Source of the DNA: Marinobacterium lacunae
GTDB lineage: Bacteria; Pseudomonadota; Gammaproteobacteria; Pseudomonadales; Balneatricaceae
Direction: 5' to 3'
NCBI RefSeq assembly: GCF_000705555.1
Contig: NZ_JMQN01000036.1
Span: 62,001-126,000 of the forward strand
Length of the DNA stretch: 64,000 nucleotides
Below the pieces are notes generated by a model, which was given only the letters and a program-made list of their open reading frames with translations, had not been told where the DNA came from and ran no database searches. Below are positions 19,494 through 28,979 of the stretch, one piece after another. Within the stretch, counting starts at the first letter, position 1, and every line of letters begins with the position of its first letter. A program made the translations under genes and the position numbers.

Positions 19494-19569
19494 GTGATGA
19501 TTAGAATTCATCACTCCCCTTTAGTGATCCCAAATAGGCGGATTTCCACACATTTACAACGTGTAAATG
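19494..19569. promoter_or_regulatory. palindrome cluster between dctP and the chemoreceptor gene (candidate DctD sites)
   Basis: Three inverted repeats lie here: GTGATGA-N7-TCATCAC (19494-19514), overlapping ATCACT-N7-AGTGAT (19510-19528), and CATTTACA-ACG-TGTAAATG (19551-19569). They are about 70-160 bp upstream of the sigma-54 promoter, the usual distance for an upstream activator site. The remainder of 19321-19722 is AT rich and shows no ORF that I would call. Confidence 0.5.
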
Positions 19570-19722
19570 AGCGGATTCTCGCCACCCGACACAAAATCAA
19601 ATCGAGATTAGTGTTGTAGATTTGCACCAGATCATCATTTAATCAGTTGATTCAGCATTAGAATTTGCGCACCATGCGAAAAGATCAGAATAATAGCCGT
19701 CAAGTAACGGAACAGGTGCGCA

Positions 19723-21330
19723 GTGAATAAGAGCCTATCCATCCAGACTAAAGTCAATTTCTCCCTTGTTGTCGTTTTCCTGGTTGTGTTCGTCAGTTCA
19801 CTGACCGCGATCTACCGAAGCCAGACCTCTCTCAGCCGCGATGTCGCCGAGTTCACGACCGTGGCGACCGCCGACTCCTATTTCGATAGCATCAATATTC
19901 TGATGATCAGCGGTGCGATGCAGAATCGCGGCACGCTGCAGAAAAAGATCCTCAGCAATGAATCGCTGACCGAAGCGCGCGTTATCCGTGGCGAGGCGGT
20001 AAGCAACATGTACGGCCCGGGAGCCAAGGACGCCGTCATCATGGATGACCTGGACCGCCGTGCGATGGAAGGTGAGCATGTCGTCGAAGAGTTCAATGAC
20101 GATGACGGCCACCGCCTCACCGTGATTACGCCAATGAAGGCGATGAGCGAATATAAGGGCACCAACTGCCTACTCTGCCACCCGGTCGAAGAGGGTACCG
20201 TTCTCGGTGCCGTGCGCGTCACCTATGATTTCGCCAAGATCGACGCCGACATTCTGGTCAACCTGCGCAATATCGCGTTGGTTGAATTGGCACTGTTCGT
20301 TGGCGGTGTGTTACTCATCGGTCTGATCATGCGCCGCATCGTCATCAAGCCGATCAACGCCCTATCCGACACCATGCATCAAATCGAACGCAACTCGGAT
20401 CTGAGCCGTCGCATCGAGATCACCTCCAACGACGAGATGGGCAAGATGTCCACCGCTTTCAACTCGATGCTGGGCAACTTCCAGAGCAGTATTCAGCATG
20501 TCAGCGACACGGTGTTAAAGCTTTCCACATCGAGCACGCAGATCAACGCCATAGCCAGTCGTGCCATCGATGCGGCACGCAGCCAGCAGATGCAGACAAG
20601 TTCGGTGGCAGCTGCCATGGAGCAGATGGAAGCCGCGACCAACAGCGTCGAGGCCAGTGCTGAAAGTACTGTGTCCGCATCAGATCTCGCATTGCAAGAG
20701 AGCACGGAAGGTACCAACGTCACCCAGCAGGCGATCGTTGCCATCGAATCGCTCAAGCACAGTATCGAACGTGCGACCGATGTCATCACCCGTCTGGACT
20801 CCCAAAGCCAGAATGTCGGCACCGTACTTGAAGTGATTCAGAAGGTGGCCGAACAGACCAATCTGCTGGCGCTGAACGCTGCCATCGAGGCTGCCCGCGC
20901 CGGTGAACAGGGCCGCGGCTTTGCCGTGGTCGCCGATGAGGTCCGTACCCTGGCAAGCCGCACCCATAACTCCACCGAAGAGATCAACAAGATCATCAGT
21001 GATCTGCAGATCGATGCCAAGGACGCTGTGGATGTGATGCGCACTGCGCTGGATGATGCCGGCAAGGGTTTCGAACAGGTGCAACGTACCGCTCATGCAC
21101 TGAACAACATCACCGAAGAGGTTCGCGTCATCAATGACATGAACCATCAGGTGGCCAACGCCGTACGTGAGCAGACCCAGATGGCCGCGAGCGTGGAGCA
21201 GAGCATCAGCGAGATCAACGCCAGCGCAGAGAACACATCAACACGTGCTCAGGAGCTCTCAAGCGTGTCTGAACACCTGACCGACCTGTCCAAACAGCTG
21301 GAGCAGATGGTCAGTCGTTTCAAGCTCTGA
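19723..21330 (+). CDS. methyl-accepting chemotaxis protein with periplasmic CXXCH heme motif
   Basis: A 535-residue transmembrane chemoreceptor: membrane segment about residues 12-30, periplasmic sensor to about 182, second segment 183-206, HAMP domain about 207-262, and a cytoplasmic signalling domain with the conserved hairpin tip (EQTNLLALNAAIEAARAGEQGRGFAVVADEVR). The sensor contains NCLLCHP, so Cys149-x-x-Cys152-His153 is a c-type cytochrome heme attachment motif on the periplasmic side. Such heme sensors are known in Geobacter chemoreceptors and in DUF3365-type domains. It starts with GTG (19723) and ends in a terminator shared with dctD. Its place between dctPQM and dctBD suggests a link to carbon or redox taxis. 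The ligand (redox state, O2, NO or CO) is not known. Confidence 0.9.
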   Translation: MNKSLSIQTKVNFSLVVVFLVVFVSSLTAIYRSQTSLSRDVAEFTTVATADSYFDSINILMISGAMQNRGTLQKKILSNESLTEARVIRGEAVSNMYGPGAKDAVIMDDLDRRAMEGEHVVEEFNDDDGHRLTVITPMKAMSEYKGTNCLLCHPVEEGTVLGAVRVTYDFAKIDADILVNLRNIALVELALFVGGVLLIGLIMRRIVIKPINALSDTMHQIERNSDLSRRIEITSNDEMGKMSTAFNSMLGNFQSSIQHVSDTVLKLSTSSTQINAIASRAIDAARSQQMQTSSVAAAMEQMEAATNSVEASAESTVSASDLALQESTEGTNVTQQAIVAIESLKHSIERATDVITRLDSQSQNVGTVLEVIQKVAEQTNLLALNAAIEAARAGEQGRGFAVVADEVRTLASRTHNSTEEINKIISDLQIDAKDAVDVMRTALDDAGKGFEQVQRTAHALNNITEEVRVINDMNHQVANAVREQTQMAASVEQSISEINASAENTSTRAQELSSVSEHLTDLSKQLEQMVSRFKL

Positions 21331-21374
21331 TTGGCAATGGGTGGTTATCCGCCCATTCTGTAAACAGTAAAAAA

Positions 21375-21397
21375 AGCCCGCAATTCGCGGGCTTTTT
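21375..21397. terminator. bidirectional terminator between the chemoreceptor gene and dctD
   Basis: GCCCGC (21376-21381) and GCGGGC (21387-21392) form a short GC-rich hairpin with an A-run before and a T-run after, so it can stop transcription from both converging genes. Confidence 0.85.
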
Positions 21398-21409
21398 CAT
21401 GTGCCTGAC

Positions 21410-22783
21410 TCAGGCTTTGTAATCGCTTTTGTCCAAGCCGTATTTGCGCATTTTGTCATAGAGTGTCTTGCGCGGCAGCCCCAGCGCTTCAAGCGTATCC
21501 TTGATCGAACCGCCGTGGTTGGACAGTTCCGTGTGGATCAGCATGCGTTCAAATCGCTCGACCTGCTCGGGCAGTGTCAGACCGTTGCCGCCGCTGTCGA
21601 CGATCGGGCGGTTATCGAAATCGAAGGTACACGACTCACCCAGCAGCACATAGCGCTCGGCCAGGTTACGCAGCTCTCGCACGTTTCCGGGCCAGTCATG
21701 CAGCAGCAGGCTGTGCATCCGCTCAGCCGACAGCTCGGCCACTTCGCGCCCGTACAGCCCTGCCGCCACCAGCATAAAGTGTTGGAACAGCAGGGGGATG
21801 TCGTCCCGACGTTCTCGCAGTGGAGGAATATCGATACGGACCACATTGAGGCGGTAGTACAGATCCTCGCGGAACTGTCCCTCTTCGGCGAGCCGTTTCA
21901 GATCGACCTTTGCCGCCGCGATAACACGGATATCCAGCGGAATCAGCTTGTTCGACCCCAGCCGCTCAATCGCACGCTCCTCAAGCACCCGCAGCAGCTT
22001 GATCTGCAATGACATCGGCATACTCTCGATCTCATCGAGAAACAGGGTTCCACCCTGTGCATGCTCGAACTTGCCCACACGCCGGGTTTTGGCATCGGTG
22101 AAAGCTCCGGCCTCATGACCGAAGAGTTCACTCTCGATCAGGTTTTCCGGTACCGCACCGCAGTTGATCGCGACGAAGTTCTTCGTCCGCCGCGGACTGC
22201 GCTCATGAATATAACGGGCTACCAGATCCTTACCCGAGCCGGTCTCGGCCAGTAGCAGTACGTCCGCCGGTGTTTCCGCCACGGTATTACACAGCCTTCG
22301 TAGTGCAACCATCAGTGGGTTATTGCCGACCAGTTTAGGGCCCGGTGCGTTCTGGCTTTCCAGCTCCTGGCGCAAACGCCGGTTTTCCAGTGTCAGGCGA
22401 CGTTTGTCCACAGCCCGCCGCACGGTATCGAGCAGAAACTCTGAGGCAAAAGGTTTCTCGATAAAGTCGTAGGCGCCGTCTCGAATAGCGCCTACCGCCA
22501 TGGAGATATCCCCGTGGCCGGTAATCAGGATAACGGGCAGTTCCGGGTCAACCGCTTGCACCTGTTTCATCAGCTCCAGCCCGTCGATACCCGGCAGGTT
22601 GATATCGGTGACAATCACACCGGGCCAGTGCTCTCCAATACGTTCCAGCACGCCCTCCGCGCGGTCCAGCGTTTCGACCTCGTACCCCTCAAGCTCGAGT
22701 GTCTGACCTGCAGCCAGCCGAATGTGCTTCTCGTCGTCGACCAACAGCACCGGTGCTGTCACCGGGCTTTCACTCCTGTTCAT
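21410..22783 (-). CDS. dctD: C4-dicarboxylate sigma-54 response regulator DctD
   Basis: A 457-residue NtrC-type activator: receiver domain with phospho-acceptor Asp60 (VIVTDINLPG), an AAA+ domain with Walker A ETGSGKD (about 180-186) and Walker B LFLDEI, and a C-terminal FIS-type helix-turn-helix (HGGSIKDTLEALGLPRKTLY). The sigma-54 contact loop reads GAFTDA (226-231) instead of the common GAFTGA. It overlaps dctB by 14 nt. It should activate dctPQM from the candidate sigma-54 promoter at 19411-19428. Confidence 0.94.
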   Translation of the reverse strand: MNRSESPVTAPVLLVDDEKHIRLAAGQTLELEGYEVETLDRAEGVLERIGEHWPGVIVTDINLPGIDGLELMKQVQAVDPELPVILITGHGDISMAVGAIRDGAYDFIEKPFASEFLLDTVRRAVDKRRLTLENRRLRQELESQNAPGPKLVGNNPLMVALRRLCNTVAETPADVLLLAETGSGKDLVARYIHERSPRRTKNFVAINCGAVPENLIESELFGHEAGAFTDAKTRRVGKFEHAQGGTLFLDEIESMPMSLQIKLLRVLEERAIERLGSNKLIPLDIRVIAAAKVDLKRLAEEGQFREDLYYRLNVVRIDIPPLRERRDDIPLLFQHFMLVAAGLYGREVAELSAERMHSLLLHDWPGNVRELRNLAERYVLLGESCTFDFDNRPIVDSGGNGLTLPEQVERFERMLIHTELSNHGGSIKDTLEALGLPRKTLYDKMRKYGLDKSDYKA

Positions 22784-25070
22784 CGTTGCTCTCCGAAGGG
22801 TGGATGGTCATCTCCGGCCTTACGCCGCGCGGCAGTTCGATTGTGAATACGGCACCTCCGTCCGGGTGGTTAGCGGCCCTGAGCTGCCCGCCCAGCGTCT
22901 CAATAATCCGGTGGGAAATGGACAGGCCTAGCCCCAGCCCCTGCCCCGACTTCTTGGTTGTGTAGAAAGGTTCAAATATACGTTCAAGGTCTGCCGCCGG
23001 AATCCCAGGGCCTGAGTCATGCACCGACAGTTTCAGCCACTTACCCTGAACCTCGACACCCACCTCTATACGCCGCGCTTCGGTCTGCTCCATCGCCTGT
23101 ACGGCATTGGACAGCAGGTTTACCAGCACTTGCTCCAGCCGCAGTATATCGCCAAGCACATAGTATCCGGACAGCCCCGGCGGCCAGCTTACCGCTACCT
23201 TCTCCTTCTCGAAGCGACCATACATCAGTGACATGGCGCCATCACGCACCGCCTGCAGACATACCAGCTCGGTGCTGCCACTGCTCTTGCGTGCGAACTC
23301 CTTAAGCGGATGGATGATGCGGCTCATGCGTTCGATCAAGCCACTGATCTCTTCCAAATTACCGTTGACCGTGTCCAGCTTACCGCACTGCAAAAAGGCA
23401 CGGGCATTATCGGCATAGTTGCGAATCGCGGTCAGCGGCTGGTTCAGCTCATGGTTGATACCGGCCGACATCTGCCCAATCACCGCGAGCTTGGCGGTCT
23501 GGATCAACTCGTTCTGGGTATGACTGTGCTGCTCCATCTCTTCCAGCAGCTTGGCGTTGGCCCGGCTAAGATCCGCCGTACGCTCCTGCACGCGTGTTTC
23601 CAGCGCCTCTCGCGCCGCCTTCAGCTGCTGCTCCTGCTCCTTGCGTTCGGTGAGATCATGCAACGTCACGATATAGTGCCTGACGCTGGCCAGCTGCATC
23701 CGGTTGATATGCACCTCAAGCGGTACTTGAGAGCCGTCATGCCGAAGACCTGAGGCCTCCACCGCCAGCAACTCCGGCTGATCCGGCTCGTCCGAGAGGA
23801 TATGACGCCAGCAGGCGGCCCGATCCTCCTGTGCCAGCAACTGACTGAAATAGTGACCGCGTATCTGGTTCAGGTCATACCCAAACAGATGCTCAGCGGT
23901 TGGGTTGATCGATTCAATGCTCCCACTCTCGTCGAGCATCACAAGGCCTGCGTGAGTGTTATCGATGATCGCCCTGACCCGTGCTTCGTTCTCCTCCAGA
24001 GCCACCATCTCGCGTTTCTGAAAAAGTGCACGCTCCTTGAAGATTCGGCGCCGCGCCAGCAGGAAGAGCACCAGAAGCGTTATGGCCGCAGTACTGAAGC
24101 CAACCAGCAGCGTTGCCCCCAGCATGGCGTCCTCAACCGGCTCAAGGCTGGCCAGCACCGACACCGACAAACCAAAACCCGGGACAGACTTGCGCTGATG
24201 CAGGAACTGCCGGGGCTGTAAGCCGTCCAGCGCCTCGTTCTCGATCTCGCGGCTATCGAGCAGGGTGATCAGTTCGCCGTCACGCTCAAGCTGCTCGCGC
24301 TTGATAATATCCAGCGACGTCAGCTGATAGTCACCGTAGCGGAGGCTGTCGACGATACGCTGCATATCCTGCGTGGACAGCGGCTGCAACGAGCGAAACT
24401 TCCACTCCGGCCGGGTGGATATGAAGATGACGCCGTCGGGGTCGGTCACCAGCAGGTCGATCTGCGAGTTGCTCCAGTGACGTTCCACATCATGAAGGTC
24501 CACCTTGACCACAACAACACCGCGAATCACGCCCCCGTCACGCAGCGGATAAGAGAAGTAATAGCCCCGTTTCTTGGATGTCGTACCCAGCGCGAAATAT
24601 CGGCCCTCCTGCCCTTTCAGCGCATCCTGAAAGTAGGGCCGGAAACTGAAATCACGGCCAATAAAGGTGGTTTCTGAGCGCCAGTTGCTGGCCGCGACCG
24701 TAACCCCCTTCGCATTCATCAGGTAGGCATCGGTGGTGCCCATGACCGTGTTGACCTGCTCAAGATACTGATTGGCGCTCACAATCGCTGGATCACCCTC
24801 TGGCGCATCAAGCGCCGACACCAGTTCGGAATGCGTGGCCAGCAGGTGGGGCAGATCCTTATAGCGATCCAGCCGTTGTTGCAAGCTCAGCATGTAGCGG
24901 TCAAGATGCGATTCTGCTTTCTGCTGAAGGTCGGCAATCGCCTGCTGGCGGCTGACTACCGCTGTTTCCACCATAAGCAGCACGAACAGCGTTAGCAGGA
25001 GTATGATGAGCAGGGGCCTGTACGCCCTTAGTGAACTCAGAGGGTGGCCGGACTCAACCGCCATCGACAT
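22770..25070 (-). CDS. dctB: C4-dicarboxylate sensor histidine kinase DctB
   Basis: A 766-residue membrane kinase: first membrane segment at about residues 16-36, a large periplasmic double-Cache sensor with the SYPLRDGG-type ligand region, second segment about 315-340, a PAS domain (about 372-475, [17 protein letters not shown]), a coiled coil, the phospho-acceptor helix with His in [17 protein letters not shown], and the ATPase domain with [17 protein letters not shown] and GLGLGLSI. The PAS domain makes it longer than classic DctB (about 600 residues) and could add a second, cytoplasmic input. It is divergent from pyk. Confidence 0.93.
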   Translation of the reverse strand: MSMAVESGHPLSSLRAYRPLLIILLLTLFVLLMVETAVVSRQQAIADLQQKAESHLDRYMLSLQQRLDRYKDLPHLLATHSELVSALDAPEGDPAIVSANQYLEQVNTVMGTTDAYLMNAKGVTVAASNWRSETTFIGRDFSFRPYFQDALKGQEGRYFALGTTSKKRGYYFSYPLRDGGVIRGVVVVKVDLHDVERHWSNSQIDLLVTDPDGVIFISTRPEWKFRSLQPLSTQDMQRIVDSLRYGDYQLTSLDIIKREQLERDGELITLLDSREIENEALDGLQPRQFLHQRKSVPGFGLSVSVLASLEPVEDAMLGATLLVGFSTAAITLLVLFLLARRRIFKERALFQKREMVALEENEARVRAIIDNTHAGLVMLDESGSIESINPTAEHLFGYDLNQIRGHYFSQLLAQEDRAACWRHILSDEPDQPELLAVEASGLRHDGSQVPLEVHINRMQLASVRHYIVTLHDLTERKEQEQQLKAAREALETRVQERTADLSRANAKLLEEMEQHSHTQNELIQTAKLAVIGQMSAGINHELNQPLTAIRNYADNARAFLQCGKLDTVNGNLEEISGLIERMSRIIHPLKEFARKSSGSTELVCLQAVRDGAMSLMYGRFEKEKVAVSWPPGLSGYYVLGDILRLEQVLVNLLSNAVQAMEQTEARRIEVGVEVQGKWLKLSVHDSGPGIPAADLERIFEPFYTTKKSGQGLGLGLSISHRIIETLGGQLRAANHPDGGAVFTIELPRGVRPEMTIHPSESNDEQE

Positions 25071-25169
25071 GTTCTCCCCAAGTGCGTTGACTTGAAATTG
25101 AAAAGCCTCAATTTTACTTTAGTCACGCCACGCCGAATAGGCGATTCTCCTCCAAGCAGAGAGCGACTC

Positions 25170-26606
25170 ATGCAGAAACGTACCAAGATCGTAGCCACAC
25201 TGGGACCCGCCACCGATAAATCCGGTGTTTTGGAACAGATTATTCGCGCGGGTGTGAACACCGTCCGCTTGAACTTTTCCCACGGCAGTGCCGACGATCA
25301 TCGCCAGCGAGTACTGTCTGTCCGGGAGGCCAGCCGCAAGCTGGGCCTGTCCGTCGCCACGCTGGGCGATCTGCAGGGTCCGAAAATTCGCATCGCCCGT
25401 TTTGCTGAAGGCCCTATCGCGCTCGAGATCGGCGATCGCTTTACGCTGGACGCCGCCCTCGACACCCATGCCGGTAACCAGCAGACCGTGGGCATCGACT
25501 ACAAGGCACTGCCCGAGGATTGCGAAACCGGCGATATTCTGCTGCTCGACGATGGCCGCGTACAGCTGCGCGTGACCGCCATCGAGGGCACTAAAATTCA
25601 CACCGAAGTGACCATCGGCGGCAAACTCTCGAACAACAAGGGGATTAACCGTCAGGGCGGCGGTCTGTCCGCAGCGGCACTGACCGACAAGGACAAGGCC
25701 GACATCAAGGTCGCAGCCGAGCTGGATCTGGATTATGTCGCGGTGTCCTTTCCCCGCAGTGCAGAGGATCTCGAGGAAGCCCGCAGGCTGCTCGACGCTG
25801 CAGGCAGTCGCGCCGAGATCATCGCCAAGGTCGAGCGCGCCGAAACCGTCGCGACCCCTGAAGCACTCGACGAAATCATCCTCGCTTGCGACGGCGTCAT
25901 GGTGGCGCGCGGCGATCTCGGCGTGGAGATCGGCGATGCGGAGCTGATCGGCGTACAGAAACACATTATCCGCCGTGCCCGTGAGCTCAATCGTGTGGTC
26001 ATCACCGCCACCCAGATGATGGAGACAATGATCACCAGCCCAATGCCGACACGTGCCGAAGTATTCGATGTCGCCAACGCTATTCTCGACGGCACCGATG
26101 CCGTCATGCTGTCGGCCGAAACCGCCGCCGGCAGTTACCCCATCGAAGTGGTCGAGGCGATGACCCGCATCTGTCAGGGCGCCGAGAAGCATCAGCTCTC
26201 CCGCCCGGCACCGACGCAGCCGGAAACGCCCTGTACCAGCACCGACGAGGCGATCGCCCGCTCGGCGATGTACACCGCCAACAGCCTGCCCACCGTCAAG
26301 GCGATCATCTGCCTGACCGAGTCCGGCTCAACCCCGCTGTGGATGTCACGTATCCGCTCGGGACTGCCGATCTACGCATTGACGCGCAACGAACAGACCA
26401 TGCGCCGCGTGGCCCTCTACCGTGGCGTGGAGCCTCTGTTCTTTGACGCCACAGCGGTCAGCGAGCAGGACCTCAACCGCGAACTACTTGAAGGTCTTGT
26501 GGCGGCGGGCAAAATCGCCAGCGGTGATACCGTACTGCTGACCCGCGGCCAGAAACTGGGCGTACATGGCGGCACCAACTCCATGCAGATCATCCAGGTG
26601 CCCTGA
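25170..26606 (+). CDS. pyk: pyruvate kinase
   Basis: Pyruvate kinase makes ATP and pyruvate from phosphoenolpyruvate. The 478-residue protein starts [16 protein letters not shown] and carries RLNFSHG, the active-site region around IIAKVERAE, the signature [12 protein letters not shown] and [10 protein letters not shown], then a C-terminal allosteric domain. I start it at the ATG at 25170; the upstream in-frame ATG at 25044 is within the dctB/pyk divergent region. The gene is followed by tex after about 40 nt on the same strand. Confidence 0.96.
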   Translation: MQKRTKIVATLGPATDKSGVLEQIIRAGVNTVRLNFSHGSADDHRQRVLSVREASRKLGLSVATLGDLQGPKIRIARFAEGPIALEIGDRFTLDAALDTHAGNQQTVGIDYKALPEDCETGDILLLDDGRVQLRVTAIEGTKIHTEVTIGGKLSNNKGINRQGGGLSAAALTDKDKADIKVAAELDLDYVAVSFPRSAEDLEEARRLLDAAGSRAEIIAKVERAETVATPEALDEIILACDGVMVARGDLGVEIGDAELIGVQKHIIRRARELNRVVITATQMMETMITSPMPTRAEVFDVANAILDGTDAVMLSAETAAGSYPIEVVEAMTRICQGAEKHQLSRPAPTQPETPCTSTDEAIARSAMYTANSLPTVKAIICLTESGSTPLWMSRIRSGLPIYALTRNEQTMRRVALYRGVEPLFFDATAVSEQDLNRELLEGLVAAGKIASGDTVLLTRGQKLGVHGGTNSMQIIQVP

Positions 26607-26645
26607 CCTGCACCTGCGCGCGTAGCCAGAGGACAATCCCCACAC

Positions 26646-28904
26646 ATGCAGATCGAACAACGACTGGCCGCCGACCTCGGTGTCGACGCGGCCCGCGTAC
26701 GTGCGGCAGTTGCACTTCTTGATGAGGGCGCGAGCGTGCCCTTTATCGCCCGTTATCGCAAGGAAGCCACCGGCGCTCTGGATGACACCCAGCTTCGCGA
26801 GCTGCACAGTCGCCTGGGACAGCTGCGCGAACTGGAAAGCCGCCGCGACGCGATCCTGCGCCAGTTGAGCGAAAGCGGCCAGCTTACCGAGGCGTTGAAC
26901 CGCGATTTGCTCGCGGCCGACACCCGGGCGCGACTTGAAGATCTTTATGCGCCCTACCGCCCCAAACGCCGCAACAAGGCGCAGGAGGCACGTGAGGCGG
27001 GACTCGGCCCATTGGCAGAGACGCTGCTCAAAACACCCTCTTCGGAACCGACACGCGCGGCCGCCGCCTATATCGCCCCCGACAAGGGGATTGATGACAG
27101 CGAGGCCGCACTTGAAGGGGCCCGTCATATCCTGATCGAACAGCTCGCGGAAGCGGCGGATCTTGTCGATGCGTTGCGTAAAACACTGTGGCAGCAGGGA
27201 CGGCTTGCCACTCGGGCAGCCCGCGGCAAGGCCGATCCCGACAGCAAGTTCCGTGACTATTTCGAGTATGCAGAGCCGATCGCACGTATCCCCTCGCACC
27301 GCGCGCTTGCGCTCCTGCGTGGCGAGCAGGAGGGAGTAATCAAATACAAGCTGGAGCTGCCGGAGGGTCGGGAAGATCTGGGGGTGGAGCTGATCCAGCG
27401 TCACTGGCAGTTGCGCGGTCAACTCTCACCCTGGATGCAAGCAACACTGGACCAGTGCTGGAGCCGCAAGTTGCAGCCGCAACTGGAAAACGAACTGGTC
27501 AAACGCTTGCGCGAACAGTCCGAGGCGGCGGCGATTGAGGTGTTCGCCCGCAATCTTCACGATCTGTTGTTGGCCTCACCCGCCGGTGCCCGTGTGACAC
27601 TGGGCCTTGACCCCGGCCTTCGCACCGGGGTCAAGGTTGCCGTGATCGACCGCACCGGCCGGCTGCTCGAGCACACCGCGATCTACCCGCATGCACCGCG
27701 CAATCAATGGGATCAGTCGCTGGCGACACTCGCCACACTATGCCGCCGCCATCACGTCGAGTTGATCGCCATCGGCAACGGCACGGCGTCACGCGAGACC
27801 GAACAGCTCGCACGGGAGCTTGCCCAGCGCGAAACCGCCCTCACTCTGCAACCGGTGATGGTCAGTGAAGCGGGCGCATCGGTCTACTCCGCCTCTGAAC
27901 TCGCCGCTCAAGAGTTTCCCGATCTGGACGTCAGTATCCGCGGGGCCGTCTCGATCGCCCGCCGACTGCAAGATCCACTCGCGGAGCTGGTCAAGATTGA
28001 TCCGCGCTCCATCGGCGTCGGCCAGTACCAGCACGACGTGGACCAGCAACAGCTGGCACAATCGCTGGATGCGGTGGTGGAAACCTGCGTAAACCATGTC
28101 GGCGTCGATCTTAATACAGCCTCGCCCGCATTATTGCGCCATGTGTCAGGCCTCAACGCCGGTTTAGCCGACAGCATTGTCGCCTGGCGCGATGAGCAGG
28201 GTGCCTTTCGCAACCGTCGCGAGCTGCTCAAGGTCAAACGTCTGGGTCCTAAGGCATTCGAGCTGTGCGCCGGATTTCTGCGCATACGTGATGGCGATGA
28301 GCCACTGGACAACTCGGCTGTGCACCCCGAATCCTATCCACTGGTCAAGGAGATCGCGTCCGCCGCCGGTCTCGACCAGCGCCAGCTGTTGAACCAGCCA
28401 GAACGCCTGCGCCAACTGGACCACAGCCGGTTTGTCAGCGAGCTATACGGACGCTATACCGTCAGTGACGTATTCGCCGAACTTGAGAAACCAGGGCGCG
28501 ACCCCCGCCCCGAGTTCCGCTCGGTGCAATATGAAGAGGGGGTGTCCAAGTTGAGCGATCTCAACCCGGGCATGCAACTTGAGGGCGTCGTTACCAACGT
28601 CACCCAGTTTGGTGCTTTCGTCGACATCGGCGTGCATCAGGACGGACTGGTTCACATCTCAGAACTGGCCGACCGCTTCATCAAGGACCCGCATGAGGTC
28701 GTCACCAGCGGACAGATCGTCAAGGTACGGGTGTTGGAGGTGGATGAGCGCCGCAAACGGATAAGCCTGAGCATGAAAGACCCGGACAATGGCAACAAGG
28801 GCACCCAAGGCGCTAAGCCCGCAGCTCATCAGCCCTCTGCCCCTGTCCGCGAAGGCAGTCTCGGTGAGCGGCTGCGTGCGGCTGGCGTTAAGTCCCGGCG
28901 CTAA
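26646..28904 (+). CDS. tex: Tex-type transcription accessory protein (S1 RNA-binding)
   Basis: A 752-residue cytoplasmic nucleic-acid-binding protein related to eukaryotic Spt6. It has the N-terminal helical Tex domain (VPFIARYRKEATGALDDTQLR), a YqgF/RNaseH-like domain (GLDPGLRTGVKVAVID), helix-hairpin-helix repeats (VGVDLNTASPALLRHVSGL) and a C-terminal S1 domain (about 648-715, GVVTNVTQFGAFVDIGVHQDGLVH). Tex proteins influence transcription and stress tolerance. Length and all domains are intact. Confidence 0.95.
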   Translation: MQIEQRLAADLGVDAARVRAAVALLDEGASVPFIARYRKEATGALDDTQLRELHSRLGQLRELESRRDAILRQLSESGQLTEALNRDLLAADTRARLEDLYAPYRPKRRNKAQEAREAGLGPLAETLLKTPSSEPTRAAAAYIAPDKGIDDSEAALEGARHILIEQLAEAADLVDALRKTLWQQGRLATRAARGKADPDSKFRDYFEYAEPIARIPSHRALALLRGEQEGVIKYKLELPEGREDLGVELIQRHWQLRGQLSPWMQATLDQCWSRKLQPQLENELVKRLREQSEAAAIEVFARNLHDLLLASPAGARVTLGLDPGLRTGVKVAVIDRTGRLLEHTAIYPHAPRNQWDQSLATLATLCRRHHVELIAIGNGTASRETEQLARELAQRETALTLQPVMVSEAGASVYSASELAAQEFPDLDVSIRGAVSIARRLQDPLAELVKIDPRSIGVGQYQHDVDQQQLAQSLDAVVETCVNHVGVDLNTASPALLRHVSGLNAGLADSIVAWRDEQGAFRNRRELLKVKRLGPKAFELCAGFLRIRDGDEPLDNSAVHPESYPLVKEIASAAGLDQRQLLNQPERLRQLDHSRFVSELYGRYTVSDVFAELEKPGRDPRPEFRSVQYEEGVSKLSDLNPGMQLEGVVTNVTQFGAFVDIGVHQDGLVHISELADRFIKDPHEVVTSGQIVKVRVLEVDERRKRISLSMKDPDNGNKGTQGAKPAAHQPSAPVREGSLGERLRAAGVKSRR

Positions 28905-28979
28905 ACGCCCGGGGCATGGCCCTGCCGCCATCTGCGGCGGTATAATTTCCGCCCTTAACACTACACAGGAATCTGACCA

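Noticed and set aside
19660-19722. Flagellar sigma-28 promoter for the chemoreceptor gene
   Set aside because: GCCGTCAA resembles the -10 element GCCGATAA, but no TAAA-type -35 occurs at the right distance.
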